A DNA stretch of 64,000 nt from Lineus longissimus (Eukaryota; Nemertea; Pilidiophora; Heteronemertea; Lineidae), in the NCBI RefSeq assembly GCF_910592395.1, contig NC_088310.1:25003491-25067490 (forward strand). The letters are read 5' to 3'. Each line of letters begins with the position of its first letter. Positions within the stretch are counted from its first letter, which is position 1. The notes under the pieces are model-generated. The model was not told the DNA's origin, searched no databases, and was given only the letters and a program-made list of their open reading frames with translations. Below are positions 9,100 through 21,000 of the stretch, in pieces. The position numbers and the translations under genes are program-made.

Positions 9100-12000
9100 G
9101 TAGGTAAGAATGGTGTTGTGTTGGAGCATGATGTATATGTCTGTGTCCTTTATGAGCTCATTAAATTCTCCATGCATGACAAGCATGATTAACTCTTTAA
9201 TCGCTTTTTGGATGAAGGGTTTAAACACCTACCCATTCATGGATGAATGCTTTAATGTTCCCTGAAAATAATGACTTTGTTGACTGTTTGTCTCACAAGT
9301 TAACATATTTGGGCATTTGGAGGTCGTTTAAGAAGATTAAACATTTTTCACAGTTTCCACCTAGAAACTTTGTATTTTCCAAACACTATTGTCTTGGAGC
9401 AAAATGCAATAGTTTGGGTAGTTAAGGTAAACATGAAAACTTCATACCTCGGACTTAAGAAGTTTTTCCTTTATGATTTGAAGAAGGAACTGACAGAAAA
9501 GAATAACTGTTGATAGGGTGAATGAATCTGACGGTCTAGATGAAGATTTGGTTGTTTGTGGCACCATTGGTTCTTGACCCAGCAATGGTTAACATTAAGC
9601 TTCAAGATGAGACTCCTGACCAGGGATGAGGGGATCAGAGCTCTAGACATTTTATGAGATGGGGTGAGACTGCACAGCATTTTGGTTCTAGTTAAGGCCT
9701 ATGAGACAAAACATTGTGGAATTTAATAACATTTAGATATATTTTATAACCTTGCTTTGAACCTCCATATGGGTGAATTCCATCACCTGTGCAATGATAT
9801 TGTTCAGATATGTCAACACAACAGACTGAGGTTAAATGGTCAAATTGTTTGCAGTACATACCTGTTAATATTGACATGCAATATGTATCCATATCTTGTG
9901 TTTAGGAATATTTGCGTATATTTCATGCAAACAAACTCAAATAATAATCTGATAAAAAAGCTCTAAGGATATGTTCCAAAGACTAATTAGGTGTCAAATC
10001 AGATCTCAAGTCTTTCTGAAACTGGCATTGTTTAGTAGCCTTAATTGTTCCCCAAGTGGTAGAGAATTCATGTTTTGTTCACCAAAGTGACTTGGAAAGC
10101 AAGCTAACCGATCTACTCACAGCATTTGACCAACTGGATGGCAAGGAACGGGGTCAGTTTAGACAACTGGCTTAAACCTATACTCACAGTATTAGGGATT
10201 TGATGGCAATGACATCCAATCTAATTTGTTGGCTTGCCGCACTTTCCCCTCTGACCTTCAACATCACAATACTGCCCTAGTTATAAATGAAATAGGTGGA
10301 GTAGTAATTGAACAATCATTTGATAATGTCATATCTGATATGACTTGTATCATTATCATTATGTTGGGATATTGATTGAAAGTGCAAGTGAAATTATCCG
10401 CCTGGCTGTGGCTGTAGTCTGTATATTAACCCTTTGTTGCACTTAGGGAAAGATTGGCAGACAACAAAAGTTTCCTGTTCCATTCGACCTCTCCAAAAAG
10501 AGATTGAAATTGGTATCTTACTTGCAAAAAGCATTGCAAAACAAGCCAAAGTTATATGATCACATTAGGGCAAGAAGTGGTTTAAACCAGGCAGTTCAGC
10601 TTTAAGTAAAGTTGGTTTAATCAGGCATTTCGGGGCCATTTTGGTACTTTACAAGGAAAACATCATTAGAAAATATTGGCTTTACAGCTTTATGATGTAA
10701 TCAACCAAATGAGCAAGAACAGGCTGGAAAACAGAATGCTTGTCCCACATTACATGCATATCTAAAAGTGAAATTGACAAGCTGGCCTTTTTGTTGTTGG
10801 GCGGGGATCAATAGGAAGTGCTTCAGATGTATGAAGGGTACTTCATATTATGAGAATGGATTTTTAGCTCTCTAAATGTTATATGCAACGGTATACATGT
10901 ACATCTGTAGCAGGTGCAAGAGACCTGTAGCTTTTCCACCTTGGGCACAGAGAAAAAAGTCTGCTAGATCATGTGCAGAGGTGATTTAAAACAAAACCAG
11001 AAAAGGGGTGGGCCTTTGAGATTGCATGACTTCATTACTTGTATTGTTGCATAATATCATGTAAAACATAATTTAGAGATTTTGGATATTACATGCATGC
11101 TTTGGTAAATCGTTTGATCTTGTTTGTTTATTTTGATTATTAAAAAGAACAGCGATAATACCTTAATAACATTTGTCAACAAATACAAGCATTATATATT
11201 AGGTTCGCATTCTTGTTGCTGACACCTTTGACAAGTTTGGAAAGATTTGAATACTTAAAATCTTTTAATCTTAAAAAGTGTGAAGAAATTCTTATCCGAT
11301 TGCATTTTACATAACTGTAACCTTCAGGTGACACTAAAAAAAGACAAATATATCTATCCAGGAGTGGTAGTGGTGTTATTACAGGGTAATGAATTAAAAA
11401 CTTGGAAGTATTTGGCTTTTTCATGCACTTTTAACAATAAGTGTTGGGAGCTATCTGGGATGCGTGCCTAGTCATTACCCAAAAAGGTTTTGACTCCACA
11501 CTCACAAGCTTAATATCAGTAAAATCACCTTATTTCAATATTTTTATTCCAAATTTTATCGTGTCTAAAGTTGGTAATAACATTGATATAATAATGATCT
11601 GCACTTAGATATAGAAATCAATGGTCTATTTGCAATATCAGTGCACTGCTCCCTGCAGTCAAAACTAAAATTAGCAACATGTTAGTCTACAAAACCAATA
11701 AAATATCATCATGTCTGGTGACGTCAATAAACTGATCTATCACTTCCATTTTGTGACATATCCACATGACTACCACAGACATGACTTTTTTCCCTAGTTC
11801 AAAAAGGCACATAAACATTTCATAGCAGATATCAGAATGAAAATGCTTTTTTGGGGTGCCTGGGTTTTGGCCAGTAAATTATCACACTGAAACAATGCCT
11901 ATCCCGTTGACTATTTTGCTTGGAGACATTTCATTCTATTGCCCCATTTGTGTACCTTTCAATGGGTATCACGTTGCATCCAGTCAACCTGCATGAATAG

Positions 12001-15000
12001 GGCCTTTGGATTCTAACTGTAGCATTTTCCCCATTGCATATAGTTGGACGTGAGAAAGGCTGGCTGGATAAAGCACCATTCGGTTTGCTTGCTGAATAGC
12101 ATCAATAACTTGTTGCGCTGTCACGTATGATGGATAGCAAGTTGGATTTCGGTTCCATGCTGGTACCAAGGGAGAAATAAGAAGTGGATTACAGCAAAAC
12201 ATTGTAAATCATGGAACTCATTTCAATGCACGCTGCAATGATATCTCAAACGAACCCAGAATGGATGATGGGGAGTGTGATATTTGCCCAGAGATGGTGA
12301 ACTCTTGACAAAATGCGATAGAGATGTTCTCCTTCATCATGGCCAATCCTCAAGCTATGCACACAATCATGATGGTGGTATTACCTAGATTGAGATGGTA
12401 TTAGCCTAAGCCCGAAGGCTAGCTGTAGCCGACCTTGAAATTAAGGCACAAAATCAGTTATGGGATCAGCTGTGATTATTGATGAACGTAGGATGATATC
12501 AAAGACAGATTTTTGCAGAGATGCAGATTTCTCATTCATTGTACAAATGTACTCTGTTGCTATATTTCTTCCAGTCTACACTGGGATCATTAATTCCTTC
12601 TATACTTTTAAACCTTCATCCAGGAATCGGAAGATAGAACAGGAGGGTTGTTGCATTCTCACCGCCTTGTTTCAAAAGGTCATCTGCAATAATGTTGTTA
12701 AAACTTCTTATTCTTTCAGTGGAAGTCACAGTAGACCACAGACCAGTCCAACTGCAACTTTGTGATACAGCCGGCCAGGTATGTTGATAACTTTCTTCTC
12801 AAGAATTTTTAAAGCCTCATCAAGCCGAAACCGCACTAGATGCGGTGATGTAATTCATGCAACTTTTACTATGTTGACAATTCCACCAAGCTGGTTTGAG
12901 GATATAGTCACAGCTCCCGTGAAGATCCATGATTGAATCAGCCTTGTTTCGACAAAGATCACTGTTTTTGATGATGATCAGATTTTGGATTGTAATTTCT
13001 TCATTGCCCCATCAAGCTAATTTGCAGTAAATAACGGCAAAGGATACTGGTAGACTTTGAGTGATTGGCCATATTCAGACCTCCTTCCTTACTTTAAACG
13101 TACACATGACTCCAATTGAATGCCCCTCATGTCACCTTTGACTGTTGTTGCTGTCTGTCTTACCCCATGCTGGAGGCTTCCAGGAAGGAGTCAAAGCCTT
13201 CAATAGGAACCTGTTTTCATGACTCTTTTTCAATACAAGTGCAGACAACGTTTGTGTCATGGATCATCTTCTGGCTTGAACTTATTTGAACTCGAAACTG
13301 TGATTATATTGTCGAGATTGCCTGCCATTATCATCTGGTTTGAGACTGCGGGTGGAAACATGTTGTACTCATGGTGTAACTATATGGTGTCTGATTGTCG
13401 GATTGGAGGTCAGCAAGTTTAGGGTTACTCAACCAAATCGTCGTATTTGAAGTATCGTCTGCCCAGTTTCTGACAGATAATGATGTCATATGAGGTCAAT
13501 ATTACTTTCAGATGATGGCTTATTTGAGAACATTTAACAATACATGGAGACAATGAGTAAAATCCTTTGAACAAAAGTCACCAGGCATGCTTGCCATTGT
13601 CTTTCCTATTACAATACTATCCAGCGGTATCACCGAATTATCATTCAGTCGTTTGTTGGCTGGGAAGATTTCACAACTCAATTCAATCAATCCATGCAAT
13701 GTCATTGTCAATGTCTGTCTGTAAATCACTACTTTGCCCAAAAAAATGTTCAAGAAGGTAATTTACAGATTGCACCTGCTCCTCGAAGAAGACATGTTGA
13801 AGAAACGTTTCAATGCTAGATCCTCGAATAAATCACCTGCTGTCATCATTGTAGTCAATGCAGCAAGATTTACTCAGGAGGGGGTGTCAGTAATGGGGCT
13901 CCTTTTTAAAAAAGTGAAAAAAGCCTCTTGACTTGTCAATAGAAGAAACTTTCCTGTTCATGTTTCGCTCCAGGGGACTTGTTTTTCCAGACATCCTTGA
14001 TCCCACTTTTTATTTTCAAGAAGAAAAAAGTTTTTCCTCTCCAAATAAGTTTTCATGCTTTATATTTTCTACTCTAATTAGTTGTCACACTATTTTCATG
14101 CAAGAACAACATGGACAAATCTATTACTTCCTCAGTCTTTTCTTCTCAAACCACAAACAGCAATAACATATTTGATAGGCCTACACTTCAACAACACCAT
14201 ACAAAGCTGACCCATTCAGAGAAATTTTATTATTTTTCTTTTGAGAAGGAAGTCCAGAAAGCTACCACAATCATGAATGAGGTCTGTGAAAAGCATATGA
14301 ATGATAGCCTAGAGGCTTCCCGTCTGCTGTTTTGATATCAAATTCACAAACTCATGTTCATATATTTGCATAGCTTATACATGATCATAGCATTTATTCA
14401 ACATCTTCAATGGTATTTGATCTTGACGTACAGTTTGTGATGTCTTTTGGGACGTATTTCACCAGTCACTTTTGAAGCCAGAAAATTTTCGGTTTAAGTG
14501 TTTGCAATAAGGATAAAGATCACAGGTCAGACTGTGGGAAAAGCACATCAGGTCGTGAATTGGCTATCTTTCAATGTTTTGAACTGCAATCCCTTGTGTC
14601 AACTGGTGAAAAAACTGTTCACATTGTCACACTCCTAAACCATTCGAGAATTTTGCTGCTAAAATAGTTAGCATGGTCAGTCATCTTTAAAATCTTGCCA
14701 TGCAGAATAGGGCTTCAAAGCAGACATTTTCTACATATAAAGCGTGAATGGGCGGCCTGTGATATAAATATCCCCGGACTTTAGCTCAGATTAACGTCCA
14801 TACACCGAGCCACAGTTGTTCAAAACAACACTTTCTTGACAAACGTGATTGCACATTAGATTTTGGTGCCGAAGGTGCCAAATTAGTACATTAAGGGTGG
14901 GTCTTGAGTCAACAAAATGACTTATATTGGTCACTGAGCCTTATTATAGGCCCTTGTATTGCCTATGCTGTGCACAGAAAAGACCCTGAAACATGGCCAA

Positions 15001-18000
15001 CAGTATATCCTATTCAGGGCCGACATGCCTGATAAGTTTTAATTGGTGATCGGCAGAGTTCAGAAATAGACTTTTGAACCATCTCGGCTTTGGGATTTGG
15101 TCATTTGTGCTACAAAGTTAAGGCAGTGACATATCCTAGTAATAAGAGCATTAAAATGCAGTTCTAGTACTGTTCACGAACGAGTGGTGATCACTGGAAC
15201 TGAGGTATTAGTTGTCTCCATATCGAACACAACCAAAAGTAAAGTTAGAGACCGAAATGCTAACGTTCAAAATATCAATCTTCAAAGTAAAAGAATTGAT
15301 TTAAATCGGCTTGTGCTAAGATAGACTTATCGATTCATTCTAAAATCGATGATATTTGATTTGAGGAATCTTGTTGGGGATTTAATGGCATTTGACGATC
15401 AATGTCTGTGATGCTTTCAATTTTTTCACACACTAAGTATTTTGAAAACATCGAGAGGAAACTCTGGAATTATCACGCAAAAATAAACTAATTGATTGAT
15501 TATTGCATTTGGGTTTAACTAATTTTCTTAAGAACAAATAAAAAACTATGGTGCATCAATTTGTTCTGACATGCCTGAAGGGAAATGTTGAATTTCATCC
15601 TACACAAATGCTGTTGTCAGAGCTGAACTCTTAATGAGAAGCTTGGGCTCAATTTATGAACATAGTCAAGTGACATGCCAAAGGCTACACTAACATTTAC
15701 CTGACATGTACGTGTGTGACCCTTATTGTACTTGATTGGTGCAAAATTATGGCCAATTTGTTTGTCTCATTAGGGACTAAATGACAATAGGGTTAGTTAA
15801 TTTTTAGGGTACCTGGTTGAACTTGGTGAGAACTGCCTGTTCATGTCAGGGAATAGCTGGACTTGGTGAACCTACTGCTTTTGTGTGAATAAGAAAAGCA
15901 AAGCTAAACTTTTATTTAGTGAGAGAAAATTGGTAAGCTTTATCTCATGTTGAAAATAGTGTTATTACTCTGTTTTGTAATCTGTACAAGAACATTCCTG
16001 AAAATTCCTCTATAATTTTGGTCTTAGTTTTCCTTTCTTCTGATTACAAATTGTACTTTAGTTTCACAATAGATGTCCAGGGCTGTTTTATTACTGTAAT
16101 TCACGCAGAAAAGTAGCCTGTTTATAAAAATCTTTGTTGGGGTAATCTTAAGAAAACATGAGGTGGAGATACCCAGCCCTGTCATTATCAGGCATAACAA
16201 ACCAGGATATGACCAGGAGCTGTGAGGGAGACATGTCTAAAAAGTGCTCCGCACACCAGAGATATCTGTTGCTGTGACCTACACTGCAAGATGCATGCAG
16301 TAATTGAAATATCTTTTTGCAGTTTGTTCCCCACCACCACCAACCTCTGTGCTAGAAACTGCTGAGATATTGCCATATTCACCTTTATGATTTAACCCCT
16401 CTTTTACTTGTATTTTCAACTGTATCATAGAAAAGGTTTATTCACCACTTCAGGCATAAAACCTTACCTTGAGTCAATATCAAAGTTGGTGTTTGTCTTG
16501 GCATCACTGGTTGACTACCTTCGAGTAGAACCAAGAGCCTTCCAACCTTGTTCTTCGGTATAACACTTCCAAGGCCCCTTCTGGGGAAATTTGGCAATCA
16601 CAAAGGAATGAAATCTTGCTTGGATCAGAATAGCGCCCCTAAAACTGTAGAAGGTTTCCTCAGTTTGTTCTTCACGGGTATGACTGATAGTGATTTCTTT
16701 CTCATAAAGGCATCTGCCCAGGGCATACAAGGCATGGGGCATAATATGTCTTCGTCTCCAATATACATGCATAGGGGCAATACTGCTTGGTGAAGGCTTA
16801 CATGCAGAATATCATATCACATATTGTAGCCAACAAAACAGCCTGAGCTAGCAACACTGCAACATAGCTCAGCGAATATAGCGTGCTGGAGAGGGAATAA
16901 ATCTGTGGATAGAATGACATTCATAACAATGTGACATAAGATAACGTTATTGGAATGGAAGCAGATATCATAATGCTTGTGTAGAATATCTGCTTTGTCA
17001 ACATAAGACACTTAGATATCTCATGAGATATTGGATGACACTCTGCTGTTTTTCCAGTAGTGGGAAAGCCGAGGATAAGTGTGCTTAATGTTCTTGTCTA
17101 GCACCATCAAATGCTAAGCATATTTGAGTTCGGTCATGAGGCCTCATATCCTTGTTTTACTGGTATCAGATGATGGCCATCTCTCGGAGTCCCATTCAAA
17201 TCATGCTTGAGTATGTATCAGTATTGGTTTCTTCCAATGCATACGAGATCAAAGAATGAATTAGTATTCCATCAGGTGTCCCTTTGTTTCTTTATATCTG
17301 CTTCATTAAGATCACCCATCCTTCAGGGTGTCTGCATGAACAGAATAAAAAGCAGCTGCAGGGTTTCTTTTTTGCCAAACAGATTGCAGAAGCAAAAGTG
17401 ATGCACTTAAACCTAGTTGTAGCGTACAGACTGCTGTTGATTGCTGTGAACTCTCTAGACTGTTGTTGATTGCTGTTATTATGTTAATTTTGTGTGTCAG
17501 CTGGTCCAATAACAAATTATGGACATTGATTTTCAAGCCAATACTAAAATTGAATCAGTACTATAATCTGCAGGATGGAGATTATTGTGGGTTGTGGGAA
17601 ATTTCCTGGTGGTTGTTGAAAACAATGCATTTACAAGAAATTTCCTTTTTGTGTTAATTTGTTTGAGCACCACAAGTTTTCAGAATCCTTGCCATTGTCT
17701 TTTACTTATAGTAACCTTGGTAAATCCTTCGGGAACTAACGGCACCTGCCTTTAAGAGCTTGTTCAGGCTTTACCCAAAAGAAATGTAGGATTACTGTAA
17801 GAACACCTTTGATGTTATTGTTCGGAGTTTTTGTTTTAATATTTTGTATTCGTATAAGCCTGTGTCCTGGGCCAACCTCGACCTGTGTCTGTAGTCTATG
17901 GTATTAGCCTTTTTATTGTGTGTTGTGCCAACTAACCCATTATTACATGAATTGTTACATTCAAGTTCAAACACAGCTGTCGTAGGCATTATACATACGC

Positions 18001-21000
18001 GGTGATACTTATTATGTTACTAATTAATCGGAAGAGTAAGCTAATTACTAGAAAAACTATGTCCTATTAGGTTGTGTTGCCAGAAAAATATAGGCCTACT
18101 GCGCTGATTTTTTTACACATCAACCAGGATCTTGTTATAAAAGTACCCATCATTGTAAACATTGAATTGTTTATCAAAAATTGCCCGGGTATTGCTCTTT
18201 GTGTCCCACTTTACATAAGAATTGAGAAGCCGCATTGTGACGGCATACATTTCTCGGCCTTGCATTGTCTAGGCCTGTAGACAAGCTGTTGCTGACTATG
18301 CTTACTCCCATAAATCGTGTACCAGCCGATACTTATATGGGCAATTCACCAAATCGAATAGATTTTTCTGGGCTGATCAGCGGTATCATTGTAGCCGTAT
18401 CATGTCTGGAACACCTGTTACTAAAATAGTATAGTCATACTGGTCATATGACGTCAATGATAGCTGTCATCCATATGACATCATTCTTTGACGACTTCTT
18501 TCTGATTGTCTGATATTTCAGCAAAAACTTCTCAGAAATGCCAATGAGAGAAAAGGGGCTTTGGTGGAACATATGAGTTGCAGATCGGACCGCATTCAAA
18601 TGCATGAAAAAAACTTTTGCCTATCCTAGTTTAATGAGCAGAGAAGTGGAAATCATTGTAAAAAATGTCTTCTAAGGGATTTGATTATAGCTTTTCCTTG
18701 TCTTTCCCTTGAAGATTTCCCATGAAGTAAGACCATTCCATCTCCAGATTGACATGATTTTTGTACACTTTCTCTGCTGAATATGGTCTATCACTGCCAA
18801 CTGGTGGAACAGCTAGACTTTGGTGTATATTTATATATATTTGGGTCACTTGCTTGTCATTTGGGGCTTGAAGGTTTAGTCTATATATACTTTCGTAGCT
18901 GGATCACGCAGTCGTATTATTCAATTTTTTTCTCCTAGAAGGGCTTCACACTGAGAAAGCTTTCACACTGGTTTTAAAACCAAAATAACCACTTTCAAAC
19001 ACCAACGATCATGACATTTGTAAACAAGTTACAAGGAATTAGAGTCAACTTTTGAAAAATATTTCAACTTTTGTTATTCCCGAACAAGTGTAAAAATCCA
19101 CACTTAAATGTTAAAAAGTGTTTATATTTTCACCAGACTTGCTGACTGCAAATACACTTTACAATGCCTTACAGAAAGTGAAATAGTTAATGACAACAAA
19201 AATGTTGTTTGGTTAAAAGTTTGTCAATAATGTAGCTTAGTCTGGCATGGTTTCCAGACTGTTGTTCTCTGTACATTAGTTCTGAGCCACACTGTATGGT
19301 TGTACATGCCTTATAAATTGTGTTGAGAAGATAATTACATTATTTATGCCAATTGTGCAAAAATCCCGGGCAAAAATTGGCAGTATCTCATTTTAAAATC
19401 ACATTCCCAGCAAATTGCACTGATTAATTGACTGACCATGTCTGGCTTGCCACAGAAGGTTGTACTCAGCCTGTGCTCTTGATTCATGTCTCTTGCATCA
19501 AACTGCCTGAGAAAGTTGGAGATGAGACAGACACCTTAACAATTTCCTTGCTGTGCTTAAAGGACTAGATGCCACTCTAGACACACACACATCCCCACAC
19601 ACGCACACAGTAAGGCATAGTGGTACAATTATAACTGTGGTAGATACAGCTCCTAAAGTGTTGAAAACAACTGGCAATAGACAATTTGCACACAGAGGCT
19701 ATGACTTTACCAGGTTTATAACTGTACCATCTAACCTTATAGAAAATGCAGAGCAAGCAATATTGATTTTGCCAGTTTCCCATGTGGGGATCTGTGACTG
19801 ATGACTAGATGCAGAAACCAGCCTCGTCATGATGGAACCGCTGGGGCCGTTAATGACTGTCAGTGGCTCCTTGCAGCCTCCCTGATTTTGTTACAGGCAC
19901 CAGAATGAACCATCAGAGATGGCACTTAGATACTGATTCAGTTGGCTAATTCCCTAGTCACCTGATTACACTGTCACTGGGCTCCATCACTGTGGCAATT
20001 AATATGGTAGTTAAGTTAGTATCCTGAGGACTTCATTAGTTTTAGAATCTGTTGTATAAGGTTTCACTAATTTGACATAAAACTTTCCTGCTCTCATTAA
20101 GAAGTCATTCTATCGTCAATCTTCATTCAAAATTTATTCTATCGCCAATCTTTATGGTCATTTTATGTCCTTTTGGTAGGAAGTTGGCGATATTGTTAAG
20201 GATTGTTGCTACTTTTCGAGAATGATTCATGAAACTGCCAACAAAAACCGGAATGAAGGAATTATAAGCTGGTTTTAGTTATATGATTGCATTTTAGAGA
20301 GTATAAAACATTTATAAGTATATAGGTTGATAGAGAACTGTTCACAAATTGATCTGAAGTTATTTTGATCTCTTGAAAGTATTGAAAATTTTCATGACCC
20401 ATCTCATTCGACAATATTTTATTGAAGTGGGTGCATTGTGTCTGGGTAGTTGGCAGTATATAGGCTAATCATAGAATTTGATGATCCGGTCACCAAAAGC
20501 ACTAAGTATAAGTACACATTTATGAACACATAGGCCTACTCAACTGTTCTCTTTATCATGACCGTCATTCAAATGGAGATGTACATGTACATCACAATAT
20601 CTTTGTGGCCTTTTGACACCATGAGCTGTGAACTCTCATGTAAACCAGACTTTCGGCTCCAAAGTGACCATAAATGCTGTAAAGAGATAAACTATTCATT
20701 GTTTTGAAATTGATTTAAGAATTGTTGAGAGTAATTGTTTCACAACATTTGGTCTCGGATTTGATAATCAACCCCTGGTAATTTGCCATAATATTCTATC
20801 TACCATATATCTGGCAGTCACGGCGTGGCTTATTGCTGGTAATCGACACTACCTTCTTGAAATTTTACAACTAAGATATCTTTTAAAATCAACTTTTGAC
20901 CAGGCATTACCCTTGTGTTGTGCCGTCTATTGGAATATTTACTCCTTAGGCATGTAAGCTTAGGCGCCAGTTCTGCAATATTCTATCATCTTTGTGATTG